Part shown: positions 24,563 to 32,818 of the stretch, in pieces
Layout: every line of letters starts with the position of its first letter
How positions within the stretch are numbered: the stretch's first letter is position 1
NCBI GenBank assembly: GCA_016283095.1
Contig: JAEEMG010000091.1
Span: forward strand, 1 to 38,680
Source of the DNA: Paludibacteraceae bacterium
GTDB lineage: Bacteria; Bacteroidota; Bacteroidia; Bacteroidales; Paludibacteraceae
DNA length: 38,680 nucleotides
Reading direction: 5' to 3'
Made by a program: the position numbers and the translations under genes
The notes under the pieces: generated by a model
Seen by the model: the letters and a program-made list of their open reading frames with translations, nothing else
Database searches by the model: none
What the model was told of the DNA's origin: nothing

Positions 24563-25348
24563 TCATCTTTTCACACATGGAGCAAACCAACGCCAATTAA
24601 TCAATCTGTATTCCAACATTTTGTCTCGCAACTGAGCTGACACAAATACCTTTTTTGATGAACTTCCGCCCGACCCGAAATACTCCTTGCTTTTATACAT
24701 ATGCAATGTAGGATTCTCTTGGATTGGGAAAAATCCTTTGACTGCTGCATGGTATTTTATTTTTCCACATACCGGACAGATCTCATATTCGTATTCACTT
24801 AAATCCAATGGCTGGTCGGTATCAGGGATTACAAGCTGAACGATAGAGTCTATCACTGTTTCCTTTTTATAATTCTTCACGCTTCTGCAAGCCACACCGA
24901 AAGGACGAAACACTGCCTCATAGATTGCCTTGTCTACAAAGAATTCATCATAAACCCATCCCAACGACCAGAATTTTGCTTTGGGCAAATTCTTTATTCG
25001 GAAATCGTCCTTTTGGTGTTTGCCGATGTCACATCTTTCACAATACTCATTAGTAATCGAATATGTTAATTCTTTGTATCCAAAATCGTCATCTGGCATT
25101 GGATAGCCAAATTCCCTACATTGGTCTATCAGACAAAACGCTGAATCAAGAATCTCTTTTTTTTCAAACTCTACAACTCTTGTGACCAATACTTTCCATT
25201 CTTTAAACAATTGGAATATATTTTTGTCCAATGTTTCTTCTTCAACAAAAAATGTGTTACATCCAACATCTGTCATTAGGCCATATTTTTGTAAAACATC
25301 AACCTGATATTTACTCCAATTACCTGAAATTTGTACTATTTTTTTCAT
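24563..25348 (-). CDS. Unrecognised protein with two Cys pairs, possible immunity protein
   Basis: This 261-residue protein (MKKIVQISGNWSKYQVDVLQ) has no signal peptide or TM segment. It contains CERC near residue 104 and CPVCG near residue 192, which may bind a metal, and a C-terminal stretch SSKKVFVSAQLRDKMLEYRL followed by W and PC. The overall plan (paired CxxC motifs, a late VSxxLxxxL helix) recalls double-CxxCG and other polymorphic-toxin immunity families, but I cannot name one. It is the gene nearest the tss operon in a run of small unrelated genes. Immunity role is inferred from that context. Confidence 0.55.
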   Translation of the reverse strand: MKKIVQISGNWSKYQVDVLQKYGLMTDVGCNTFFVEEETLDKNIFQLFKEWKVLVTRVVEFEKKEILDSAFCLIDQCREFGYPMPDDDFGYKELTYSITNEYCERCDIGKHQKDDFRIKNLPKAKFWSLGWVYDEFFVDKAIYEAVFRPFGVACRSVKNYKKETVIDSIVQLVIPDTDQPLDLSEYEYEICPVCGKIKYHAAVKGFFPIQENPTLHMYKSKEYFGSGGSSSKKVFVSAQLRDKMLEYRLINWRWFAPCVKR

Positions 25349-25412
25349 TTATTCCGAATTTTAATGCCATTAAAATTGGGGGATGCGACGCGAATATCCA
25401 CAAAGACTGTTA

Positions 25413-25790
25413 TCACATCAAGAATAGATCTCCATCCACAAAACCATAGCCTACTCCCTGCTTGCTTAGCAGGATTTTAGAATACTTGCCATTTTGCAAA
25501 TACTCAGACAAATGGGATTCTATCGTATGCAAACACTCTTCATAAGTCATAATGAATCTCCACGTAAGAGGTGTTTCTCTGGTTGAAAAGACTTCATCGC
25601 ACGGCCAATCATTGTCATCTTTATCAAATGAAGCAGAGCCGACCAATTCCACCGACCAAAAATCATCAGCATCCTCGTAAAGATTGAAACAGAAAGCGAC
25701 AATGTCATCAGACATTTCTTTTTCATTTGACAGGATCTCATCAAGCCACTTTTCAAAATCCAAGTATGGCAAACCACCATTGTTTTTCAT
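25413..25790 (-). CDS. Small soluble protein, probable immunity protein
   Basis: This 125-residue protein (MKNNGGLPYLDFEKWLDEIL) is acidic and cytoplasmic. Notable stretches are DDIVAFCFNLYEDADDFWSV then ELVGSASFDKDDNDWPCDEV and a C-terminus GVGYGFVDGDLFLM. Small acidic proteins with this look and a GVGxGFVDGDL ending are common next to polymorphic toxins, and I believe this is one of those immunity families, though I cannot give the family number. It lies 64 nt upstream of the Cys-pair gene in the same direction. Confidence 0.6.
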   Translation of the reverse strand: MKNNGGLPYLDFEKWLDEILSNEKEMSDDIVAFCFNLYEDADDFWSVELVGSASFDKDDNDWPCDEVFSTRETPLTWRFIMTYEECLHTIESHLSEYLQNGKYSKILLSKQGVGYGFVDGDLFLM

Positions 25791-25951
25791 TGCATTAAAA
25801 ATTTTTCGTTTGACACTTTAAAGAAACGACTTTAACATCTTCTTAATAATTAAATTTTTCCTGTGAATATCACAGGACATCAGCAAATGTAAAAAAAATC
25901 AAAAAACAAATTAATTATTTATCGGAAAATGATATTTCTCAGATCATTCGT

Positions 25952-26695
25952 TCAACTTTTGCCTGCGACATCTGCGGAAATCGACTGCAATATCTTTTTG
26001 TCAAAAGGCATAAGCAAAAGGATTTTCTTCTTTCTGAATAGATCAGCCAGACATTTTGCGTCGTATGCCTCCATTAAAAGAGTATATACCGAAACAAGGT
26101 CTGAAATTTTATTGTTGTTGGTCAAATCGATAAGAAGTGGTCTGTCTTGTTGTCTCTTCATCGAATCTCTCAAACAAACAGAGCTGATTTTTTGTTCATT
26201 CAACAAATACTGATCAGAGACCAAAGTCAATCTGGACATATCTTGGTTATACGTCAAGAAAAAATCACGTTTCCAATCGTTCAATTCATCTTCTGTCGGA
26301 GGAGCAAAATATGAGTCATAATAATATTTAGCGACGGGGAGATCGATAGAATTTTCTCTACAATAGTACTCCATCATATATGTTCTGTAGCGACGGGGGT
26401 GAAACACAAATGAATCAATATGACACGTCGCATGATTTGCAACAAACATCAAAGAATCAAACCGTTCTACGGATACATTCCCGTCGACATATATTTCGAT
26501 AAAATCCATATTGGTTTCTGAAATATCGTTGACTGAGCTGTAGCACCTACCTTTAAGCAAGTATTGATTTTCAGTCACATGATTCCGATTGCGTGTAAAA
26601 GCGAGCATCACGCATACCGAAAGGATAATCGACATCACAATGTGATTACTATAGTCGACATCTCTTATTTTCTTCTTATGTTGTGAAACCCGCAT
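25952..26695 (-). CDS. Membrane-anchored protein of unknown function
   Basis: This 247-residue protein (MRVSQHKKKIRDVDYSNHIV) has a short basic cytoplasmic N-terminus, one TM segment near residues 20-35, and a long extracytoplasmic part. Features are MDFIEIYVDGNVSVERFDSL, a His/Cys-containing NHATCHIDSFVFHP stretch and a helical C-terminal third (KISDLVSVYTLLMEAYDAKC). The short basic start plus one TM and a periplasmic domain looks loosely like ExbD-type proteins, but no ExbD signature is present. AT-rich flanks of about 160 and 120 nt separate it from its neighbours. Function unknown; immunity to a periplasm-acting toxin is possible. Confidence 0.5.
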   Translation of the reverse strand: MRVSQHKKKIRDVDYSNHIVMSIILSVCVMLAFTRNRNHVTENQYLLKGRCYSSVNDISETNMDFIEIYVDGNVSVERFDSLMFVANHATCHIDSFVFHPRRYRTYMMEYYCRENSIDLPVAKYYYDSYFAPPTEDELNDWKRDFFLTYNQDMSRLTLVSDQYLLNEQKISSVCLRDSMKRQQDRPLLIDLTNNNKISDLVSVYTLLMEAYDAKCLADLFRKKKILLLMPFDKKILQSISADVAGKS

Positions 26696-26818
26696 ATTTT
26701 CTCTGTTTAGATATATCTCATTAATTCCGTCTTCTAAAATTATACTTTTATCCGCAAATTCATATATTAAACTCTCATTATATTCTAAAAAAAAATAGCA
26801 GAATAAAATAATAAAAAC

Positions 26819-27322
26819 TTATTTTGATGGGTTTCGGACAAATGGAAAAATTATTGTGTTATCTACATTCATATGTTTTCCATACTGAACCTGCAGTAAA
26901 AAATTTCCACAAATAGGCTGTTCTTCTTGGAGCCAACCATATTTTCCATCTTTCTTAAAATATTGATAAGGATTATTTATAATGATATTTTTTACTTTAC
27001 GAGATTTAGGAGGGACCACAGTCCATGGAATAGAACCTTTAGACTTGTCCCATGGAGGTAGAGGTCTATATGAAGTTTCTTGATTGTCCAAAAATTGAAT
27101 GTATTCTGACAGGCTGTCTCCATTTTGATGAAAAATAGAAAATGTAAAAAACAATGTATCTGATCTGTAATTCTCCATGTTCACAACCAAACATTCATCT
27201 GACGAAATCACATTGCTCTTCAATGTGACATTCTCACCATATTTCAGGAGTTGCGCCTTTGATTGAACAGGGCAAATAATCAATGCCAATAGAAAAAATT
27301 TTGCAATATTCTGAATATACAT
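26819..27322 (-). CDS. Secreted periplasmic protein of unknown function
   Basis: This 167-residue protein has a signal peptide (MYIQNIAKFFLLALIICPVQ, cleavage likely after KAQ near residue 24) and a beta-rich mature part with VTLKSNVISSDECLVVNMEN and VVPPKSRKVKNIIINNPYQY, suggesting an Ig-like fold. Near the C-terminus, YFKKDGKYGWLQEEQPICGN is followed by a strand. I do not recognise a family. It lies in a run of small genes next to toxin relics, so a periplasmic immunity role is possible. Confidence 0.5.
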   Translation of the reverse strand: MYIQNIAKFFLLALIICPVQSKAQLLKYGENVTLKSNVISSDECLVVNMENYRSDTLFFTFSIFHQNGDSLSEYIQFLDNQETSYRPLPPWDKSKGSIPWTVVPPKSRKVKNIIINNPYQYFKKDGKYGWLQEEQPICGNFLLQVQYGKHMNVDNTIIFPFVRNPSK

Positions 27323-27588
27323 ATATGCACCAGTTTTAATTTATTAATAAATAACAGCTTAAAGCACAAATCAAATTTTACAACAACCAAATCCCATGTT
27401 ATTTGTACAATAGGAATCTACCATTGAAATTCACATCACACAATCATAACTTCTGACATATCGAGAGTGTTAAGATCGCATTTTAATATCAGTATAATAT
27501 AACTCTTTTTATGAAATCATAATTGTTTTGTCATCTTTCTTCTTGTATTTCAAGGTTTTGAAAATAGATGGAATAAGGGTTCTGTTGC

Positions 27589-27984
27589 CTAGTCTTCAAC
27601 ATAATAAACATCAAACACTAAATTCGGATGGTTTTGTTTATATCCAAATTCATCGTTGGGATCATCCCAAAAATCAGAAGCGTCTTGTAAATATTCAAAA
27701 AATGCATCTTTTTGAAATGACGGATCTTTCGACAGAATTTTTTGTTTATTGATTATAACAAAAGCCACAAAATCTTCTTGTAGCCAACAAAAATCCCGCA
27801 GGCAATCATTGAGAGCATTCCAATTCCATCCAAAATAATCAGGGAAGCATAATTCCTCATACAACATGTTAAACAAAGTTGCCACGTCTTCTATTTTTTC
27901 GTCTATAAACACAATTTTAGTTTTTTCTTCATCATAATACTGAAGTTTCTCATTTAACTGTTTTTTTTCAACTTGGTAAATCAT
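27589..27984 (-). CDS. Barstar-family protein, probable nuclease-toxin inhibitor
   Basis: This 131-residue protein carries the barstar signature CFPDYFGWNWNALNDCLRD (residues 46-64), which lines up with the F-P-x-Y-[YF]-G-x-N-[WL]-[ND]-A-L-x-[DE]-[DC]-[LM] helix of the barnase inhibitor family. An IDEKIEDVATLFNMLYEEL segment comes before it and an acidic C-terminus (DASDFWDDPNDEFGY) after. Barstars cap barnase-like RNases. No barnase-like toxin is recognised beside it, so it is an orphan immunity gene here or belongs to a toxin outside the window. Confidence 0.8.
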   Translation of the reverse strand: MIYQVEKKQLNEKLQYYDEEKTKIVFIDEKIEDVATLFNMLYEELCFPDYFGWNWNALNDCLRDFCWLQEDFVAFVIINKQKILSKDPSFQKDAFFEYLQDASDFWDDPNDEFGYKQNHPNLVFDVYYVED

Positions 27985-28024
27985 ATTAATTTAATTCAAT
28001 TTTTCAAAATATAGACATCATGAT

Positions 28025-28675
28025 TCAAGGCAACAATTCAACTCTAGCCTTAATTTTTCCATTGGCTATATTCTCCTCGATTTTGTCTAACAATGCTTGG
28101 CGGTTAGAGAAAACAGATTTTAAACTGGTCTTCCAATCATCTAATGTTCCAAAATACTTTTCAAAGATACTCTTAAAATTTGCATAAGTTTCCCCCATAT
28201 CTGTAATCGTTTGTTCGAACAACGATTCATCATTTAGAAACGTAGCCATATATACCTTCATTTCTATTATAGAACTTTGATCTGATGGCACATAATTTCG
28301 TTTTTTAGAATATGTATCGATAACTTTAAGAAGACTATCCTTATGTATGTTTTTTTTCAAATCTAAATTCAAATAGATTTCAGCATTCTGGAAAATCTCT
28401 TCTTTCTTTTCTAGCATTTTGGAGATCGAGAGAGAATAATTAAGGCCCTTCGAATCCTCAATACAATGATAAAGGGAAGGAAAGTCCAAACACTTCTTCA
28501 CATTTTCTTCCCATAGTGGATAGATAACAAAAAATGGTTGTATTTCGCCACGTATCTTCATAAGTTCAAAACCTATAGCAAAACAACCTACAATTTTATA
28601 GTATTTTGATTGAGTGACTGCCGTTAAATCATACCGGTTTATCCATTCGTTTTTTAGTATTGTTTCTTCTTTCAT
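28025..28675 (-). CDS. Unrecognised soluble protein, possible immunity protein
   Basis: The start is placed at 28675 (MKEETILKNEWINRYDLTAV); the frame is open to 28732 but that part runs into the repeat at 28743. The 216-residue protein is soluble, with a strand-rich N-terminal half (YYKIVGCFAIGFELMKIRGE) and a helical C-terminal half ending FGTLDDWKTSLKSVF then EENIANGKIKARVELLP. No signal or TM segment is seen. It lies 40 nt upstream of the barstar gene and may be co-transcribed. Function unknown; context suggests immunity. Confidence 0.5.
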   Translation of the reverse strand: MKEETILKNEWINRYDLTAVTQSKYYKIVGCFAIGFELMKIRGEIQPFFVIYPLWEENVKKCLDFPSLYHCIEDSKGLNYSLSISKMLEKKEEIFQNAEIYLNLDLKKNIHKDSLLKVIDTYSKKRNYVPSDQSSIIEMKVYMATFLNDESLFEQTITDMGETYANFKSIFEKYFGTLDDWKTSLKSVFSNRQALLDKIEENIANGKIKARVELLP

Positions 28676-28742
28676 ATTTGGCTTATTATATAAAACTGAT
28701 TGTATATGAACTTTTCTTTTGTCTCTTTTCAAAGGTTTCGTA

Positions 28743-28901
28743 GGCTATACCTCCGTCGCCATCATTCCCATAATACGTTGAACCTAAATAGTTTGGATTA
28801 TATAAAAAGAATTCACGCATTATTTCTTTCCGCTCGTGCACACGTGCTCGCTAGATGGTGGAAACAAAGGTTGTTATCCTCATTTCATGAACTCAGCCAT
28901 C
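28743..28901 (-). repeat. 159-bp direct repeat (copy 1), derived from an RHS core
   Basis: This 159-bp stretch recurs at 36747-36905 with three mismatches by eye and no gaps. Its minus strand encodes FFLYNPNYLGSTYYGND, a worn form of the RHS core FFYHPDHLGSTSYVTD, so it is RHS-core DNA left by rearrangement. Confidence 0.85.
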
Positions 28902-29396
28902 TGTTTTTTCATTTATGAGCATATACCTCCTTTTATCCCCACGAAAAACAACATTGATATTATTTTTTTTTAAAAAAGAAACAATATCCTTTGTTTCATA
29001 ACTATTTTTACATTGGAAAAACAAACATTTGTTTTTCACAAATGCCAATGGATAATGTCTTTTTACTTTTATGTATAGAGTTTCATAAGTCCTTCCACAT
29101 TCACATATAACAATATTAATATCTTCATATTTGTATCTATAATGTCTCCACAAAGGACGAAGGCAATAAAACATGTCTATACATTCTTTTTCAAAACTTA
29201 AGGTTTTGACAGAAAACAACGACATCAAATATAATGTAATAATGTTTATAAAAAACAGTTTAACAATAAAAAAATATTCACCATTAGTGGCTGCTTCCTT
29301 ACAAGGTAATATTGACATACCGAATATTAATGCTATTCCACAAAATGTCATTCCTTTAGAACATCGGAAACTTGTTTTATTTTTGTAATTCTCCAT
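28893..29396 (-). CDS. Two-TM protein with C-terminal beta domain, possible immunity protein
   Basis: The start is at 29396 (MENYKNKTSFRCSKGMTFCG). The 167-residue protein has two TM segments near residues 15-31 and 41-60 and then a soluble domain with YKYEDINIVICECGRTYETL, strands, and a final helix VSFLKKNNINVVFRG. The same plan (two TMs, then a PH-like domain) is seen in the gene at 32343, which follows an RHS tip in the immunity position. The last 9 nt overlap the repeat at 28743-28901. Inferred immunity protein. Confidence 0.5.
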   Translation of the reverse strand: MENYKNKTSFRCSKGMTFCGIALIFGMSILPCKEAATNGEYFFIVKLFFINIITLYLMSLFSVKTLSFEKECIDMFYCLRPLWRHYRYKYEDINIVICECGRTYETLYIKVKRHYPLAFVKNKCLFFQCKNSYETKDIVSFLKKNNINVVFRGDKRRYMLINEKTDG

Positions 29397-29496
29397 TATC
29401 AATACTGAATAACACTATTAACCATACTTTCCAAATCTATAATAAAGTCGAAAACACTTGCAGTTCTATCTACCATTCCACGCTTTTGATATCTGC

Positions 29497-29512
29497 AAAG
29501 TTAATTATCTTT
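29497..29512. promoter_or_regulatory. Palindromic promoter-like motif (copy 1)
   Basis: AAAGTTAATTATCTTT is a one-base variant of the perfect 16-bp palindrome AAAGATAATTATCTTT found at 34104 and 36948. On the minus strand it ends TAACTTTG, a fit to the -7 TAnnTTTG. See the other copies. Confidence 0.35.
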
Positions 29513-29533
29513 TCATTCAACACCTACATCTAT

Positions 29534-30274
29534 TCAAAAACAAGAACCTTGAGAATCATAATCTATTTGGACTAAAGAATTATAGCCAACATCACATAAA
29601 TCAAATTCTCTAATTTTACCATTTTTTAGTAAAATGAAAACTGCATAATCAAAAGAGGTGTCAACATACATATTTTGTTTTTCACATAATAACTTAGAAG
29701 TTGACATTAACACAACAACATCTATTTTTTTAAAGTTTAATAACATGCTGTCTATTTTTAGGAATTCGTTAAGATCAAGACCAACTCTTAAGTCGCCAAC
29801 CATAAAATTTTCAGAACACACTTTCATATGTTCCAATTCATAACATAAACCTTCTGTATCAGCAATAAAGCACATTGCATTATCCCCATGTGTCAAGTAT
29901 GCTGATATTGGCAAGTCGTCATGGAACTGAGCATCGTATGACGAATAAAATGATGCTATATCTTCTTTTGTTTGGAATTTAGTTTTAAATTCATTCATTC
30001 TAATGAATTTTGGATCAACTACGAAAACTATAGTATCATTAATATTTAAACACAAATGTATATATTGTCCATCAAGAACACACGTATTTACGTCTAACGA
30101 GTTAAATACATTTTTCCCAACAAACAATGTAGGATTACTATATTTATCATATTTATAATTTTTTATTGTATCTGCGACTGACATTTGGGAATCTATATTT
30201 ATATTAGAACAGCCAATTAACATATTGATTGCGACAAAAGTCATAAATATATATAAGTTTATATTTTTTGCCAT
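29534..30274 (-). CDS. Lipoprotein, probable immunity protein for the RHS tip at 30204
   Basis: This 246-residue protein has a lipoprotein signal (INLYIFMTFVAINMLIGC, Cys near residue 22). The mature part is beta-rich and has no recognised motif; segments include YIHLCLNINDTIVFVVDPKF and LRVGLDLNEFLKIDSMLLNF. Its 5' end overlaps the 3' end of the RHS tip by 71 nt in another frame, the tight arrangement of a toxin-immunity pair. The lipid anchor would place it in the periplasm, suggesting a toxin that acts there. Inference from context. Confidence 0.6.
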   Translation of the reverse strand: MAKNINLYIFMTFVAINMLIGCSNINIDSQMSVADTIKNYKYDKYSNPTLFVGKNVFNSLDVNTCVLDGQYIHLCLNINDTIVFVVDPKFIRMNEFKTKFQTKEDIASFYSSYDAQFHDDLPISAYLTHGDNAMCFIADTEGLCYELEHMKVCSENFMVGDLRVGLDLNEFLKIDSMLLNFKKIDVVVLMSTSKLLCEKQNMYVDTSFDYAVFILLKNGKIREFDLCDVGYNSLVQIDYDSQGSCF

Positions 30275-31043
30275 ATTTTTTTGCAGTTTTTACATTAACC
30301 ATTTTATCGTAAGATTCTGCAGGTAATGGGGTACCTATTCGACATCTATCACTATATTCATAATCATATATTCTAGTAGCATCCAAGTCTTTATCAAAAG
30401 AAGTCAGATGAGCTTTGCTTTTTTCTCCATCGTAAATAACATTGCCTTTATTGTCAACAGAATAATCCGGAGATTTGGTATCTCCTACATATAAATTCAA
30501 ACAATTTATACATTTTTCTGGATCTCCATTAGAAAAGCGAACAACATCAATACTTGATTTACCTTCAATTTTAATGAAAAATCTATCATCACCACTTCCA
30601 TCTAACACAACTTGTGATATACGCCATTTAATATCAATATATTCGATACTTACATCATCCATTCCATCCGGATCTGTCATAGCAATCGGATTTCCATGAC
30701 AATAGTTGTAAGGAGTAGCATCGATGTTCTTCTCCCACATAGGATCCACGCTCAACCACATTGCTCCTGTAGGATCAAGATATCTAGCACCATAGTAATA
30801 CAAACCTGTCTCGTTGTCAAGTTCCTTGGCGATGAATAGGTAGTTTGTAGAGAATTGGTTGTTGCGCTCTTCCACAAACACTTCGCCATACGGTATATAC
30901 TCCACATGCTGGGCAATGTTTCCGTCTGCATCAGTGGGCCAAGATGATCTGGATGATAGAAGAAAACTCCTCTTCCATTTCTTTTCGCTCGCCTTTCGGC
31001 TCGCTCGAAGGTAGAGAGGGCAAGGGCTTTCCGCCCTTTGCAT
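30204..31043 (-). pseudogene. RHS C-terminal toxin tip, core truncated and frameshifted
   Basis: The frame carries the end of an RHS core: TDADGNIAQHVEYIPYGEVF, KELDNETGLYYYGARYLDPT and MWLSVDP, then the N-P-I-A-M-T-D-P-D-G junction, followed by a 135-residue variable C-terminus (VSIEYIDIKWRISQVVLDGS and onward) that should be the toxin. Upstream, the core sequence RGVFFYHPDHLG is in another frame: about 13 nt (coding for STSYV) are missing near 30936, so core and tip are out of frame. No RHS N-terminus precedes it. It is a displaced or silent toxin cassette. I see no catalytic motif in the tip. Confidence 0.75.
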
Positions 31044-31090
31044 TCCTCGTTTCCTGAACCCAACAATCTGGTATACCCAGAGTTTTAAAG
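30955..31090 (-). pseudogene. RHS-core segment preceding the tip, in a different frame
   Basis: On the minus strand this stretch encodes GNEECKGRKALALSTFERAE then RRAKRNGRGVFFYHPDHLG, the part of the RHS core just before the STSYVTD segment. Similar DNA, with its CGCTCG and CGAGCG blocks, recurs at 28820-28900, 33955-34060, 34140-34200, 35745-35830 and 36830-36905. It marks the upstream edge of old RHS cassettes. Confidence 0.6.
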
Positions 31091-31210
31091 ATTGCTTTTG
31101 ATGTTTGTAGCTACAACTTTCCGATTATCCATCACTTTTAACTTAATCCGTCTTAGGACTAACCAAAATGATGAATTAAAACACCCATCACATGAAACAA
31201 TTATATCCTA

Positions 31211-31852
31211 TTAAAACTCCTTTCTTTTCTTTGTATGACTCCATCTATCATAAAAATCACGATGCATTTTGTAAAACAACCAACTTATCCAAATTGGATA
31301 TCGTTCAAGTCTATATCTTTCTTTTTCTTTGATAAAAAGAGTGCATAAAGAGAAAGTATCACCATGGCCTTTCTCATTTGATTCGTCTACCCACTTGTAA
31401 AACATACTCATATCTGAATCTATTGTATGTTTCAAATTTCCCAACACTCTTTCTCCTATACTGAAATGAGTCTTATCATTTACATTCCATGGCAATAGTT
31501 TTTCATATGAAACCTCGATTTCATCATTGTAATAGTTCCAGTATATATTAATTATTGTATCTTCAACTAAAAAGTCAATGTCATAGTAGCGATTTATACC
31601 ATATAAAAAATTTTCAAACACGTATATGGTATCTGCCATTTCAATTTTTTTAACAATAGAGTCTGGAATCTGATTTATTGTTCTGTCTCTATCATTCGTA
31701 TATAATGGAAAACTCTGTATCCTTTCGTTATCAACCATAGACAAAGAGTAGCATGTGTCTGCATCAAACAAATAATTTGAATCAAAGATTTTATTAGACC
31801 TAACATTGTTAAAAAAAAGAACAAAATCGAGAAATAAAAAAAGCCACCTCAT
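31211..31852 (-). CDS. Exported protein of unknown function, possible immunity protein
   Basis: This 213-residue protein has a hydrophobic N-terminus (MRWLFLFLDFVLFFNNVRSN) that could be a signal peptide or anchor. The mature part is acidic and aromatic-rich (YGINRYYDIDFLVEDTIINI) with a C-terminus LERYPIWISWLFYKMHRDFY. It sits between an RHS-core relic upstream and an RHS tip downstream, so it most likely belonged to the cassette whose core remains at 31863. No family recognised. Confidence 0.5.
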   Translation of the reverse strand: MRWLFLFLDFVLFFNNVRSNKIFDSNYLFDADTCYSLSMVDNERIQSFPLYTNDRDRTINQIPDSIVKKIEMADTIYVFENFLYGINRYYDIDFLVEDTIINIYWNYYNDEIEVSYEKLLPWNVNDKTHFSIGERVLGNLKHTIDSDMSMFYKWVDESNEKGHGDTFSLCTLFIKEKERYRLERYPIWISWLFYKMHRDFYDRWSHTKKRKEF

Positions 31853-31862
31853 AATAATACAT

Positions 31863-32222
31863 TATAATACATTTAATGTTGTGAAGCCAAGTTCCTTGTA
31901 TCTTGCTCCAATATTATCCTTTTATTTTCTTGCCTCCTGCCATCTCCACACGTCTTGGGTCTGCTCCAAATCCATCCACATTGCCTAATTTCGATGCGAT
32001 TCACTGATTTGCCGCATAGATATGCTTTGTGTAGGCTCCGCCATTCGACACTACGAAGTATGGGCTGACATAGGCTATGAATTTTGTCACTGCATCATTT
32101 CCACCAACCTTCTTTCCATTGACGTGAACCATTTCTGTCTCGCTCGTCAACTTCACTGTTCGCTCACCTGATGCATCGTAGAAGTAGCATGACACGCTTC
32201 CGTTGTTGATATGATGACGGAT
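31863..32222 (-). pseudogene. RHS core fragment broken by stops and a frameshift
   Basis: The minus strand encodes typical RHS core: IRHHINNGSVSCYFYDASGE, then TKFIAYVSPYFVVSNGGAYT and KHIYAANQ. The next codon is TGA where the core normally has Arg (CGA); the frame then goes on IASKLGNVDGFGADPRRVEM and AGGKKIKG to another stop. A shifted frame resumes with IGARYKELGFTTLN. This is the part of the core that normally comes before the PDHLGSTSYVTD region. Confidence 0.75.
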
Positions 32223-32342
32223 CCGCTTGATCCATCATGCAACAAGCCATATCAACTACAAATCAGAAATTAATCAAATCAACACATTAAGCCTGCAAAA
32301 CATCTAATCTTAAACGATATAGATTAAAGTACATAAAATCAC

Positions 32343-32801
32343 TTAAGTTTTATTCGTCAAATTTAATTTAGGATTATACAACATAGCAAAATCACACCAT
32401 TCCTTTACATCTATATCAAAATTATCCAAAATAATCTCTATCGGAAAATCATCATAAAGTCTATTTTGCCGTGTATAAACCTTCATTATTTTTAATTTCG
32501 TACGGATATCCCTTTCATTAATAATAACTATTTTATCTATATTCTTCCACATGAACTTTTCATTGAAAGAATCAGTACTCTGATTGATTTCTATATACTT
32601 ATCTGTAATTTTTATATAGTCATCTTTATAATTTTTAAAGGCATCCTTTAACAGAGAATAAAAAGCATAAAACCAAAAAATACTAAAAATATAGTAACTT
32701 TCATACAACGAAATCAAAGATAAAAAAAGACAAAGAAGTGATCCTATAATATTTGAAATATTAGTCTTTATAGAACCCTTTACAATATATGCATCCTTCA
32801 T
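32343..32801 (-). CDS. Two-TM protein, probable immunity protein for the RHS tip at 32819
   Basis: This 152-residue protein (MKDAYIVKGSIKTNISNIIG) has two closely spaced TM segments near residues 17-34 and 36-51 and a soluble C-terminal domain with FMWKNIDKIVIINERDIRTK, resembling small PH-like (bPH) domains. It follows the RHS tip by 17 nt, the immunity position. The topology fits protection of the inner membrane against a toxin whose tip is hydrophobic and Gly/Ala-rich, as that of 32819 is. A protein of similar plan lies at 28893. Function inferred from context. Confidence 0.6.
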   Translation of the reverse strand: MKDAYIVKGSIKTNISNIIGSLLCLFLSLISLYESYYIFSIFWFYAFYSLLKDAFKNYKDDYIKITDKYIEINQSTDSFNEKFMWKNIDKIVIINERDIRTKLKIMKVYTRQNRLYDDFPIEIILDNFDIDVKEWCDFAMLYNPKLNLTNKT

Positions 32802-32818
32802 TTCTTTACATACATTTG

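Noticed and set aside
30752-31066. A 104-codon minus-strand frame overlapping the RHS tip
   Set aside because: Only its first 40 residues (GNEECKGRKALALST to HPDHLG) are RHS core. After the 13-nt loss it runs in a wrong frame through core DNA, so it is half of a frameshifted RHS fragment and not a gene.
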